Below, one piece after another: positions 43,699 to 57,944 of a DNA stretch of 64,000 nucleotides (positions within the stretch are counted from its first letter, which is position 1; each line of letters opens with the position of its first letter). A program made the position numbers and the translations under genes. This DNA comes from Acridotheres tristis. Its lineage: Eukaryota; Chordata; Aves; Passeriformes; Sturnidae. The stretch covers positions 4,507,034-4,571,033 of the forward strand of contig CM072888.1 in NCBI GenBank assembly GCA_037013685.1, read 5' to 3'. The notes beneath the pieces were generated by a model, which saw only the letters and a program-made list of their open reading frames with translations, had not been told where the DNA came from and did not search any database.

Positions 43699-46600
43699 TG
43701 GCTGCAACTCATCTCATAAGTTAGGGAAGTATCAGGCTGCTTCAGTATCTTTAGACAGATAAAACAGAGAGGTTGTGCATGTTCTTAAGAATAATAAAAC
43801 CATTTTTGTAGCCATTAATAATAAGTAAATAATGTTGAATTGATAAAAATAGAAGATTTAGCCTACTCAAGCGTTATTTTTAAGGGATCATAGTTCTAGC
43901 AGCATGGCATTCGACTGCTTTGCTTTTGTATATGGATTTATCAACACTTCTGGAGGTAATATCACTGTTTTAGCAAGAAAAATACTCTATGTTTTCACTG
44001 GCAGGCATGCAACATTTTTTCAGTAAAGCGAGGAGCACATCACCAGGCATGGGGTTGAATGCACAAACTAAATGAACTTCAGGATAACTTCACCATCTGA
44101 CAAAGCCTGCAAGTCCTCATCTCCTGACCAGCCAGCTGAGGGAGATGCAAAATGCTTGGCCAGCCAGAACGTGTGCACAGCCTTTATAGGGACACACGAA
44201 GGAAATTTTTAATGAAAACAGCATTTCTGCAGGACCTGGTGTGCAAGAGGAGCCTGACCTGCTGCTCCTGCTCTGCCTGCCCATGAAGGGTGGACCGGGC
44301 CCATTTCCACAACTATCAATCAGCATTTTCAGAATTAGGGTATCCTCTCCTTCCCTTCTCTGAGAAAAGGTGCTTGCTGGGGTATTGCAGCTTTGCCTCA
44401 TTCTTTCTCCTTGTTCTGTCACAAGTCTTGGTGATGGGCTGGAATAATGTCACTTGTCCTGATAAGAAGAAATGCTGATTTCCTTGCTGCTGTGAAGTAA
44501 AACAATAAGTTGCTTTACGATAATATTTGCCTCAAACCACACTTAGACAATGCTCTGAATTGCCTCTGAGAGGCTAAGCTAATGCTTTAAACTCAGCTCT
44601 GTGGGTTATTTATAGATCCTCTGTTGGCTGGTGATAATGATCCTCCTCAGGCTTAAGTCACAGGCAGAATAATCCCCTGAATTGGAGACCTTTTATTAAT
44701 TGTTCCTGTAATTTTGCTTTGTGGGAGGAGAGCTACGTGCTACCTGCGTGCTTGGACACTATTAACAAAACACCTCCAAGAGCACATTGTACTGTTCCAA
44801 AGGAGCCTTACCTCAGAGAACAGGGACCTGCAGTACCTTGGCTCAGATTCCCAAGGAACTGCCCAAACTTTATCCTGAGGAGAAGAAAATTCTCAGGCTT
44901 TATCCTGAGCATTTGCTTACTCCAAACCACCATGGCTGAGGCTTCCTTCACATGCCCACAGCAGCAAGAGCCAAGAGAAGTCATCCCAAATCACACAGCC
45001 AAGCAGCTGTGTTGTGCAAGGTATTCAACACTGTACAATGCTAAAATAATTATTTTCCTCCTTTTATCCCCCTTTAATTTTTAATTAATTTGGAGTGTAG
45101 CAAGCCCTAATCAGATAAAGAAATGATCACTCGTTATTCAGAAAAAATGCTCCCCCTTCTTTAATGTGCCTTTGGGAACAAAGAAGCAGGAAAATTGGAA
45201 AATTGAAATTGGAGCAGAGAGTCTTAGAGCCTCTGTAAGGGAGGAATAATGTAGCCTTTGCTATACAGTTCCTCTGACCCCCTTCACTCCAGCCTCTTCC
45301 ATGATGTCCTCACTAATGGTGCAGGTCCTGCAAAGGTACTAGGGAGCAGAAGGTACTAATAAAACAGCTCTCTGCTTTTATTCATTCCCCTAGGGCATGT
45401 GTAAGTTTGGGGAGGAAAAGAATGTTCTTTATGCTGGTGTATGGCAAGAGAATGCATTCTTTGGGGTTTGTCATCATGTTTAGCAAGGTGTTATTTTCAT
45501 GTGAATCTCACTCTGGCAAACAGGTATTTTCTGAAGTGATAAAATTCTTTTCATCACAATTTTATTTCCTTCACCAGATTTACCCATTCTGCATATGTGT
45601 GTGATGAAAAAGAAACCACATTCCATGAAAATCTTGAGAAAGATGAGAACACTTAAAAAATCATTGGCATTACAGATTTCCTACCAGCAATTCCATGAAA
45701 AGTGCAATGAGAAAGCAAATGGCAGATTATTTCCCTTCACTTTTCATGTTTCCAGGTGAGAAGTAATATCATCATGGAATTAGTAAAGACAAGCTTTACA
45801 CTGCCCCACAAATTAAGAAGGGTCAAAGCTTTGTTAGAGGGTCAGGTCCTACACTAAAGGAAAACTAACTGTACAATCAGACAGTTCATTGGTGACATAA
45901 TGGAGCGTTACTTGCACCACCAATAGCTGCTAGAATGCAGCTCCATCCTGGAAAATATTTTAAATTAATTTCTAATAGACCATGCCTGCTATACAAGTTC
46001 TCATGAGATTCCTTCAGAGAAACATCTTACTGAGGTACCTGAGGAGAAATCTCTTGGGGAAAACTCTTTGAAGTTGCTTTTAAAATTAGAATGTTGTACT
46101 AACAGATAAAAATACAAAGTTAAAAGTGCTGCAGATTTGCTGATAGGAAGAGTACCTACTGAAATTTCTTTGTAGTCTCCCATAAAAGCTGAAAATATAC
46201 ATATTTCGAATGTTGAGGAACTGGTTTCTGTTAATCTGCTTCAGTATTTCAAGCAATGGGAACCCAGAAAGAATAAATTGCCCAAATTAGAGTTATGTGT
46301 ATGATGTGAATTAACTCTCAGAAAAAGAAATTCAGACACTGCAAAGTTAGGAACTGCCCAGTGAACGGGAGGAATATTCAGAATAATTAAACAAGGAATA
46401 CTGATAATGTTTGAGTAGGTGATCCTTCACAGGTATTTCCTATAAACTGCTCTGTATTACAGCACTTATGTAATATTTACAGTATCACAGATATGTGCAG
46501 CAGTTGAACCAGATGCTTATGCTTAGAAATGAATAGTATAAAAGATAATTTAAAAATCATCTTTTTAACCAAATTTGTTGTATCCAAGTTAACTTCCTCA

Positions 46601-49600
46601 TACTCCACAGGCAATTATGGAAAGGACCCCCATAACCAGCCACCCCATTTGATTTCAAAGAACTAAGCTAGTAGCAATACAGTGAACACAAAATATATTA
46701 TTTAGTCACAGTTTTGCAAAGCATCTGCAAAATAAGTAAATAAACAAAACCTCAGAGATTTTTTTTCAAAAACTCTTCAAATGAACCTACAAAACAACAC
46801 TTACCACAGAACTTCATTAAAGAGAATTAATGACATAATCTCTCTGTGTGTTTACTTCTTCAGAACAATTACTTGAGGCAGGAAATCTTTAGATAAAAAC
46901 CTTTAATGATGCTAAGTCTCCTATCTAACCTCCTTCCCGAAAACATTACAGTTAATGATGACAAATTCTTTCCTTTTGTATCGTAATAAAATTCAGTCTT
47001 TGTATGTGGTTCAATAAGAACAAAAGACAATTTACCCTCCTTCTGTCTGATTATAGATTGACACTGGTAATTAATTAATGAGAAGTTTAAAAAGGTGAAA
47101 AAACCTGTTTTTCTTCTTTTGTCAGTGTAGCTGTTATTTCTTCTGAACTTGCAAACAGATCAATTTAATTAAAGACCAGCAAATTCAGGAATTCTGGAGT
47201 ACAGTGAATGAGGGACTCTACATTTGCTTTTCTCTTTCATAGGTTGCAAAGAGAACGAGATGAACCTACAAGATGCAGTCAGACCAGGTGAGAGGGATAA
47301 AAGTATAGCTACAGATGGAAGAGAAATTACCTGATGTGTACGATCTTGTGAGTGTCAGGAGCTGTGAGAAGAATTTACAAATCAGGAAGCTGGAAAGGAA
47401 AGCAAATACTGCCAGCCTGGAGGGTGCTATGTAGGTACTGTGGCAGGAAAGCTCATTTCCAGATAGCCCTATCTAAGGGCCACATGCTGCTTGGGAGCAC
47501 AAAAGTGCCAGCAGACCTGCTTACCTACTGATACTGCCAAATATATTGGGAGTTTTATCACAAGTTTTCAGTTATTATGCAAAAAAAATGAACTCGGGAC
47601 AGTTCTGTTTGTATCTAATGAGAAAAGAGTCAGTTTTGCAGTAGAAATTACAGAGCTAGGGGTTATGCACAGAGGACTGCAGGGTCGTTCTTCAGTTTAA
47701 TTATGATTTTGCATCTGAGTCTAAAGTAAGTCCTGTCAGTGATGCTAGTGGCAATGAATCCTCTGCTACTCAGAGGATTTGCAGAGGCCTTTTGCCCTTT
47801 TAAGGACCCACTATTAAGGACATGCATGTAGAAAAGGCTCTGGTGCACTTGGATGATCATGTACTCCTGAGAAGGTGATACCTGGCTTTAAATCCCAACA
47901 GTAATTTTAGCATTTCCTGTGCTAAGGCTGTGTTCTGACAATCATTGCTGGGAAGGTGGTGGCAGCTTTAGACACATAGAGCTGCCTGTTACTGCTGTGC
48001 CAGAACTTACCCCAGCAGCTCAGCAGGGCAATGAATCACTGGAGTGCTCCTCATCAACACTGCTGCACAAGTCAGCCCATCTAACCTGTGCTGCTGCTCT
48101 GGCTGCCTGAAGTGACTCGGCTGAGTTAACACTGGAGTGAGGAGAGCCCATGTAATCTGTTCTCTGGCTGAACTGTGGGCATGGAACTGCCCTCAAGCAG
48201 CTGCTGCTGCCAAACAGGAGAGACTTTCTGCATAGATCATCTGAAGGACACCTAATGCTGCTGCCAGTGCTACCTCTGGCAGGCTGGAATCGATATCAGT
48301 TGTTTTAGAGGCTCCTTATCAGTCTGGGTAAAGCCAGAGACTCTACAGAAGCAGTATCTTAAAAGCCTGAAAAGCATAAAAGCATAAAGCTGATGTTTGA
48401 GGCAATGTAGGTCCACCAATACCAGATTTTTTAATGAAAGCTCTTACTGAAACAGTAAATGAAATTGTCTGAGCAATTGTCCCTTAGCATTGCACATGCA
48501 AAAGAAACATGTTTAATTCAATATTGCATGTCTTTGTCTTTTAGAGGACCTGGGTAACAGTAGGGCATTGATAAAGTTCAGTCAGGAACTTGAGGAAGTT
48601 CTTAGCTGAACAGAAGGTTCTGGTAGGCACTTTGTTACTGGAGCTGGGCCAGGGGAGCTGAGGAAGGACCCCCACAGCTCAGAGAATTGCTGATACTTTC
48701 TTGTAGGTCCAGCACAGAATATAAAACAATGCACGATAATCTTTTGAAGTACGTGCTGGAGTTTCCACTTTTTGAATTTAAAATACACAGCACTGCAGTT
48801 CAGGCAAGAAAAACAAACCAGCACACACAAGAGTGGACTCCCTTGTCTGAGTCTAAAATGTAAACAGAGCACACACCCTCAAACAAATACCCACCATTAC
48901 CCCCAACCCCAAACAGCAGCCCTTCTGAGTATACTAAATTATGCTGTTACCCACAGGTGTTATCAGCTTTTATTATCCCCTTCTCCCACTAAAAGTAAAA
49001 TCATGCTCAATTTCAACTCTCAGATCACTGTCTTTTCCAGGCTGAAAGAAAACACCTTTCTCAGAGAGAAACACCCAAAGAATTCATTATTGCTGTAAAA
49101 CACAAGAGCTCTGCTTTAAAGTGATTTTCCATCTTTGTGGTTGCTGGGGCTGTGCTGAGGCAGAGGTGACCATCAGGGGTGACTGAGGAAGCAGGAAAGA
49201 AGCTCGATGCTCATTTTCTCAAGGTGATTAGGTCTCAACTATGAGATCAAGGGTTGTTCCGAGTGTGTTCACACCTCATCTCAGTCGTGTACCAGACACA
49301 GCCTTTCTGGGAAAGAAACTGGGATATTTTCAGCCCAGCACTCCTGGTCATACCCTCAGCTGGGACTGGTAGATCAGAGCAAGTTTTCATCACTGCTAGG
49401 AGAGCACACATCTCCTCTAAGTCCCTGTCAGACCCACACTGAGGCCTGTGTGTCCTGGGAGCTGGAAAACTGCTAACACCACCAAAAGGCTGTGTCAAGG
49501 TCCCAGTCTGGGGTTGTTTGTCCAGAAGACAGATCAACAACACAGCTGGAAAGCATCCAGGTACAGTTTTCAAGCCTTTTCTGAGCTCCCTGCCCTTATC

Positions 49601-52600
49601 AAAACTCCTCTACTCTCTTGCTTCTGTAGAAGTTGTATCCACCTTGGAGAAAGGAGCAGGAGCTGCCAAGTCACTGTCAGAAGCTCACTGCTCTGCTGGT
49701 GTGCAATTTCTCCTTGTCTCTGCTCTCCCTGCCTCTCCAATTTGTCAGCACCAAGCTCCTCCATCCTCTGCATAAGATACACCCAGGGCAGGTGGGAATG
49801 CAGCAGCAAGTGTCAAAGAGGGAAACATGCAGAAAATTGAGAGCAAATAGAAAAAAAAAAAAATCACTATTCAGGAGGATTTTGTGTTTGCAGATAGTTA
49901 CACTAAATCCATCACTTCTGTCATCATCATCAGAGCCCTGTGACACAGCCTGTCCTCACTGGTTTAGATCCTCACATTAGATCTGTAATCAATACAAAGT
50001 ATTAAAAGAGCTGATTAAGAAACAGCTCCAGGAGTTTGGCTGGTCAAAAGCCATTTTGGTGCTTGAATGATGCCCCTTGCTCAGCAGTCAGCTGCATCAC
50101 TCTTGGGCCCTTTGCTTTCAGAGGACGTGTGTGGGTGACAGTGACAAAGAGAAATACACCTAGGGGACACCATTTGATCCAGGGCTGCTGCCTGCCAGGA
50201 AGGGCTGACTCTGGACTGACTTCTGTTCTTAGACTGAAATACTAAGCTGGCATCTACATTGCACTAGGCCAAAAGAGAGTAGGTTTGCTTTTTTTTGTGG
50301 GAATGCTGGTGCTAAAGCCAGCAGTTTTCCTTTTTGCTAAGTCTGCAAAAGCAATGACTAATATGGTCAAAGTCAAAGGAATAGTGTCAGTTTAGCAGAA
50401 GCCCTGTTTCTAAACATTTTGAAGTCTCACTTGTAAAACCTGGTAGGAGCAGAGTTTCTTATATTGCACAGTTAATACTGAAAACACTTTCCATAGTACG
50501 TTTGATTTTCGGTTTCCTTCCCTGCCTCTTGCAAATGTAAATTGAATAAAAAGACAAGTGTAAACTCCATAAACAAATTTCAAAGTCTATCAACAAACCC
50601 TTTCCTGTGCACGTGTTGAGGCAGGGAAGGGGGATAACTGCAGGCTGAAAGGGAAACTGTGCAGCTCCTTCTGCCAGGAGATAGTGCTTCCCTATCTCCC
50701 CATTCTGGCCACTGCCACAGGAAGCATCCAGGATTTCAGATAACACCTCTTGAGGCAGCACAGAAATTGAGACCAGTGTTCTCTTTTCAACAACAGTTTC
50801 AGTAACTTTGACCCCTTGACTGCTTTCAAGGATGGCTCAGGTAGACAGAGAGGACACAGTGTGCAAACAGAAAATGTTGAGCTGTCATTTGCCAGCTACA
50901 CACAAGATGGAAAAAAATGAAGAGCTGATTTTATTTGAAGGCAAAAACCACCTCACTCTTGCAGAATGGCAAACGACAGAATAGTTAGAATATAATCAGG
51001 GAAGCTGCTTGGTTTAATACAAGCAAATGTGATAAATTGCTTGTTTATAAATTACTTGCAAAGAAGTCACTTTACCCACCCGCAGGAGCAGGCACTGCTC
51101 TAGCTGAATGTGGTCACCTCTGTGGCCTCAAAGTAATCCTGCCACGCAGCTATCCCCAAAAGATTGGGAAAAGATGACATTAGAGGTGTATAATGTGCCA
51201 GAGGATCTCCTAGGCAATTTCCAAAGCCCTGGGTCACTTATGGCCCCAGCATTTCAAGCACTGAACACAGGTAAGTTGCATTGCACGGTAATTTACAATA
51301 ATAAACCATCACTGTTTCCTGTGTTTAATGGCTCTCCACGAGCACAATTTTGACAGCCTTTGGTCTGGTGTTTTTGTGCCACAATTATTACCTTTACATC
51401 TCTTCTTTCACCTCTAAATCGTTTTCCTAAAATCTGCACTTAAGCATCATTACTCCCTCAGTGGCACAATTATATCACCCCTTAAAATCCGTATTATATT
51501 TGTGCATGAAGAATTCACTGTTGGATTCCTCCATCCTTTTCATTTTTAAACCAAAAAATGAACAAGTAATGAAAGGAATAAACCCCCACAAAGTCTCAGT
51601 ATGGTCCTGCCACACAGCAGTCATTGAGACACCAAGTGAAAAGCGGCTTCTCCAACAAAAACCCTGGAGAAGGTTTAAAAGAAATGTAGGTGGATATTTG
51701 CTATTAAAAAAGGCTCATTGTATAGGGCTGGTATTAAACATGGGGTGATATCCCTGTGTCTGTCTTTGTACACCCAAACTTCAAGTCTGTGGGAATTTCC
51801 AAAGTGCAAAGAACATGGAGTATAAGCCAGAATTATTTGTAAACAAGGGATAGCTGAGATTTATATAACAGCCCACTGCAGATTTATGAATCCAGGAAAG
51901 GAAATAATTACAAAGGAAATTAAAGTTAAAAATAGTCATGAACCACCAAAAAGAATGTGCATGCACCTCTTTCTCTGGCAACAGAGTGTAACACCCACTT
52001 GCTGTGTGGCAGTTCATTCTTCTAGATAATTAGTAGTGCTAGGAATGGGGTCTCCAGTTTAAAAAAGAAACTTTACTTGGTAAATACTTCTCATTATATG
52101 TTCAAAATGGGTTTTAGATTGCCTAGACAAAAGGCTTATACTATATGCCTATACATCCAGCACAAAAAGTCTAATAATAGTGTGTTTCAGTATAATGCAC
52201 TTCTTTTGAGAGCCGGAATAACTAAAAATAAGAGAAATTTTAAAGCCTAAAGCTAACCTACCATCTGACACCATTTATTACCAGCAGAACAGCATAAAAA
52301 GCAGTGTGTGAAATGTAAGATATGAACACTGGAGGAATGGACACAGCTGCTTCTAGTTACCCTGCAGATAACTATTTATAGGGCTGGAGACACACAATAA
52401 AATCCAGTATAAATCAAGAATGCAACTGGCCAGAAACAAGATGGGGAGAAAGAGCTCTATGCCACTGGATATTGCTGTCACCTGTGGTGCACTGAGTGGC
52501 ACAGGGGCCATGTCAGGGAGCTGGGAGGATCTCCAGCATCTTTAGGGGCTTTCAAATACTGCCCTTATGCCAGGTTATTAGTGGGTTCAGTGAACAGATC

Positions 52601-55600
52601 ATAGAAAAGCACAACAGCAACCATTTTCTTAAGAGTAAGGAACTTACAGTCCATACCAAAAAAATCCATACTGAAAAAAAGGAAGCAGTGGCACAATTAA
52701 ACTTCATGTATGCACATCCAGCAAGTTAAGTGGGATTTTAAAATAATAAATGAAGGCTTTAATTTCATTTATTGAAAAAACATGTGCAGGTGCAACATAA
52801 GGACGTGTTTTAGGGATTGCCAAGATACAGCAATGGGATCTCGTGGAATCCCTCCCTGTTTGCTTGTTGAAAGTACCAATTTTTTACAGAAGTAGGATGT
52901 TTAGTGCTGTCTGAAAACAGTATTGATAGATGAATTTTAGCAAGTTTTTGGTTCTACGAGCTATACCCTGGGCTTGCTCAAATCTTTATTAATTTTGTTT
53001 CCTCACAGGATAATCTGCATCCAATGGGTCTGAATGAGAGGCAAAAGAACAGGTCCTGAGGATGTGGCTAAACACTCATATCTAAAATGCAGATTTTATT
53101 ATCAATGTTGGTTCATACATTAATTACACCAGAAGGAAAGAGTTTATGAAAGTGATAGCTTGAAAAAAAATAGTAAAAATGAACATGTTTTGTTAATAGT
53201 CTCATTTTTCTACTCATATTCTGCTGATCAAAGTGAAAATTATATTGTTTAGTTCAGAAGAATATGACAGCATAACATTTATGTAAGCTAAGTTATATTT
53301 TCCTTTGCATTTTGTTTAGGGATTGAATAGAGAATACCTTGATCCTTCTACATTTTTCTTATATTCCCATAAGATCTGGGTGCACAGATCCAGACACCAG
53401 TAAATTAGTGATGGAGCAAGGATGATTTCCTCAGTTAAGGAACCTGTTTGAGAATCAGTTTTTGGGTGCAGCACAAAATGGGGAACTCCTTTGAAAGATG
53501 GGCAGTGTTCAGTGAAACTCCTTGAATAAATATGCTTTGGAAGTTAAAAAGACACTGAGTACTGAAAGGTTAAGTATGGAATAAATTAATTCTGTAATTG
53601 ATAAAAAGCGACTTCCAGCTCTGGCAAATTATGTACTTAAAACAAATTATTAATATTTGTTTGTTTTCTGAACTAAGTATCTGTGATTTTATCCTCAGAT
53701 GAAAAGAACCAAGGAATTTAAGATTTTGCCCTGAAGTTAAAGGATGTGGGTGTTTTGACCCAGCAGCTTCTGGCTTGTTGAAGTGGGTTTTCACAGCGTT
53801 GTGAATATTTTGCATAAGGATTATTTATATTTCTTTATCTCTAAGCTCAGTGTTTGTTTGTTTTTAATCTAATCTAGAATGAACTCTTATAGTAAATACT
53901 GATGTTATTTAGAGGAAGCATAAATCAACCATTGGTATCCTCACAGCTCCAGTAACTTCAAACCCCTCACTAAAGCAGAGCTGAAGACAGAATTAACTTT
54001 CATAATATACAGGGTGGTAGTAATGTGCTTTTCTCTTCCCTATTTATTTGCAATTGCTGTCTCAGAGCTGGGAGCAAGAGGGAAATATTTCAAATTCTGA
54101 GTTGATACCATGCTACTCTTGGTCCATCCAAGGTGTGAGATGCCCATGTCTGCACTCTGCAGCCTCCTTTGATATCAAATGCAGCATCAGGAAAACTATT
54201 CCCTGGTATTCTTAGAGAACTCCCAGCTAGAGGATTGCCTGACAAGTGCTTTTCAATCTGATAAGGCAGTGGAAAGGCTCTTTACAGCCTCCTGATTAAA
54301 TGAATTGTCTCCTCAAGTAACTGACGCCAGTGAATCATCTTCCAGCTCCACGATGGTGAATGCCTGATTCTGCTCACTGGGCTGTTGCAGGATTTTTAGA
54401 GGGGGTCATACCCGTGAGTGTCATTTAATGTCAGTTGGGCAGTGACTGCTCCATTCCTCTGGAAAATGCCAGGGCTGCCCTTACAAGGTAAATGGTTTAA
54501 GTCCCAGGAAAGGCTATGAATATTCACAGTCGTATTTTTGTTTTTGTTAAATAGTGTCAAATACACAGCAGCTTCTTGTTCTGTCTGAATAAATTCTGGC
54601 AGCCTCGACATCAGCTTGTCTTTGACCCTTGGATGGCATCGCCCAAAGATAAAGCAATGGGCTAAATGACTTGGCAGCTTTTAGAACAATGTTCACAGAA
54701 GCATCTTCCACTGCAAAGCAGAAGAGGCATAAATAATTTAAAGATAGTGCTTTTACTCAACTACTCCTCTTTGCTCACAAAGAAAGTCTTGGAATTTCAG
54801 GCATGAAAAGAAACATACTGAGGTAAATGGTAATGCCACCCAATGTAAAACAAAACATAGAGGATGTAATTTTCCTTAACTTGAAAGTTTCATGATGAGG
54901 TAACATTTATAAAATCTCTTTTCAGTTGCCTTGCTGATAACTAGAGACGCAACATCCCATGCTGGGAAGAATTAAGGATGAAATATTCTCTGTTTTCTAG
55001 ACCATGAGAAAAATTTGGGCAAGATTGAAAAGTTATACCCTAGAGACAGCATTCAAGCCTGGGCCATTCGTGCTGTGTGCATATACATACCACCATCAGA
55101 AGCTGCCAGTTTTCCCCCAAAAAGGAAATGAGCCTTTGGTACGTTACAGAGCAGACCCTCCTGATTTAGCCCCACCGTGCAGAATGAGAATCTAGATATT
55201 ACAGTCATTTTGTTACTCTGCTTTAAAGGTATTGAATTGTGTTACAGTGCATTGTATTTCATCTGTTCATCTCAAGCTGCCTCGAGAATGGCTCCATGTG
55301 TCAGGAGAGGTTTTCCTGGTGCTTCAGATCCGAGTCATCAACTGGGTTACAGAAGACAAAGGTAATTAATCAATTAATTTCTCTTATGACGTGAGCTTTT
55401 AGGTTTGTGTGGCTAAGGTATTTGAAACGTTGATTATCCTACGAATAAATTTCAAATGTTAAATTTATTTTATTGTCTGGAATCAGCATACAGAAGGAAG
55501 GGCTGAGAAAAAGGATTTGGCATCATTCCTTATTGGAAAGAAAATGAAGGAAAAACTCCTTTAAGAAGAGAAAGAGTGAAAAGAAAGCAGGGTGAAAATA

Positions 55601-57940
55601 TCAGGAGCTAATTTGTAGACACTCCCCCAAAAGGTCATGGGAGGCAATGGAAGGAATGAAACTGGTGATGGAAATCAGCATCAGAGGCAAACATCTCAAA
55701 AATGCAATCTTCAAAAAAAGCAGCAGGCAATCAGGCAGGGGTGCTGTGAGAATCCACAAAGCTCACGTCAGCACTAACCTACAGCAACCACCAGCTCCAG
55801 TCCCTGTCACACCCAGGCAACACCCCTGCTTCCAGGGAGCTGCACTCAGGGGTCAGAAACTTGCACACAACACCAAGAGCCCTCCTAAAAAGAGAAAATC
55901 CTGGCACCCATTTTCCCTGGCCCCAGGCTGGGATGCAGTGACTCACTGCATTGTCCATGGTGACAGCCTGAGAAGAACCAGTTTCCTTGAACCGAGTAAA
56001 ATGATGCCGAAAAAATAATTGTCGGGTGTAAAAACAGAGGGATCTGAAAACAGAACAAATCTAAATCTAAAAATTATATTAGTTGTTAGCACTAATCACT
56101 AAAATTACTTTTTGTTGCCAGTTTTGGAAATAGTTCTTATTCTTGCTGCATTAGCAAAGAAAGGAACAATGACACAGAAAACTACAGTGCTGCTGACTCT
56201 CCTAAGGCAAAGTGAAGCTGTCACAGGTTACAAATATACAAAAGAGCTCATTTTTTAGATAAACATTTTGGATTTAAGCTGACCTTTGCTTAAAAATACT
56301 GCATGGAATAACTTCTGGGCTTGATTTTCTCTGTTGCACAAGTAGACTTAAAGCCTCTCCATTTCCTGCCCACCAATGGAATTGGAATAAGACCCAGAGT
56401 TTCGGCTATCCTGTTTTTTTCTCTTTCAAAACTGGTAACTTTAAGTTGTGGTATTACACTAAGAATAGAAATAATTTCTCCCTCTGCCTTATTTTGGTTG
56501 GTTTGGGACACATTCTGCCCTGTATTGATAAGAGTTTAAAAATAAGTCTAGCAAAACATGAAAATATTTTTGTGAGAAGAAAGTGCACGTTTCTTTTACA
56601 GAGAATGTAAATACTAGTGTCCTTTAGAAAACAAATAAGTTCAAAGGTGTAGAGGGGTAAATATTTTTCACCCGTGTTAATTCCATATTTCAGTTTTCCA
56701 GCCAGGCCTGTATCAGCATTAAAGCTTTTACCTCCATCTCTTGCAGCAGGCACAGGCCCACATTCCCCAAGTTCTAATGATAGCTCTGAGCTAAAATTTC
56801 TTTGTGTGACTTATCTGTGTGGATCTCATGAAAGCCTTCAGGCACCATGTGGATAAAAAACATTTGGAAGAGCCTTCCAAGACTCCATCAGATCAGGGAC
56901 AGTAGATCAGGGAAGAGTGCTGGAGTGCACCAGTGGGGAAGAAGGTGGAAGAGGGGCCTTCAATATGAAAACCAGGAATACTTAAACAATATTTTTCTTA
57001 CTATATTTAGTTTGATGGGAGTGTAATAGAAAACAGCGAGGATAAACCTCATTAGGTAACGCTGGCTTTGATGGTGGCTCATGTGCTGGCTGGAGGAAAA
57101 GTGGAGCTGCTCTGAGCACAGCTCTGTCCAGCAGGGTGCTGGGGGCAGCTGGGGGCAGGGTTCACCTGTGATTTATGGCACTGCTCAGGGGATAATCCCA
57201 CCACTGCCTTTCTGTGCCAGGTTAAGAGCTCTTGCCAAGCCCTCAGGGGCATCCATACCCTTGTGCAGTGAGGATTTGCTGATCCAGCTGAAAGCTGGCT
57301 CTGCAGGGAGAACCATGTGGAATACTTGAGCAGACATAAGCCAGGAAGCAGGAACATGTGGCTCACAGAGATGAGCCACGAGCCCTCTGCTCAGCTGAGC
57401 TCAGTTTCACTTTGGCCCAAGCAAATCCAGGCAGCCCATAGACAAGTCTCGCTGGCAGGCCAGTGAGAGCAGCACCGTGGCTTAGGGAATCTGTGTTTTT
57501 CACCCACAGGATTTATTTTGCAGGTACCAAGGAGTACAACCAGCCTTCTGCTCCAGGTGCCCAAGGATGGGGATACCTCGGGAGACACAGTGTGCAGCTT
57601 CTGGAAACCTCGGGAGCATGGAGGGAATGTGGAGCTCAGCAGCAGTGTTGACAGTGTGCAAGGACCTCATGGAAGAAGGTACATGTACACACACCCACAG
57701 AGTCACTGTTTTGGTTTCCTCTAGTGTGCTGCTAAAGGCTGCAGGATGCACACTTGGGTGATTTTAAACAAATCTATGTGTTTTATCATACCTGGGCGAT
57801 TCTAGAGAAATGTGTGTACTTATCATATTTGGCTACACCTGGCAGTCAAGTCACGGCCACACATGTTCAAAAATGTCTGAAAATTCACTTTTTATCTGGT
57901 TTCGGGGGCCAGCTTTCTTAACCTGTTTCAGAGAGCACAA
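43699..57940. other. Intergenic DNA, part 2
   Basis: This stretch is without recognisable genes. Short ORFs up to about 130 codons (for example 49448-49840 plus) show no known domains or codon-bias contrast. There is an A run near 49849-49862. No RNA gene or clear repeat family was recognised by eye. Confidence 0.7.
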
Positions 57941-57944
57941 ACAA

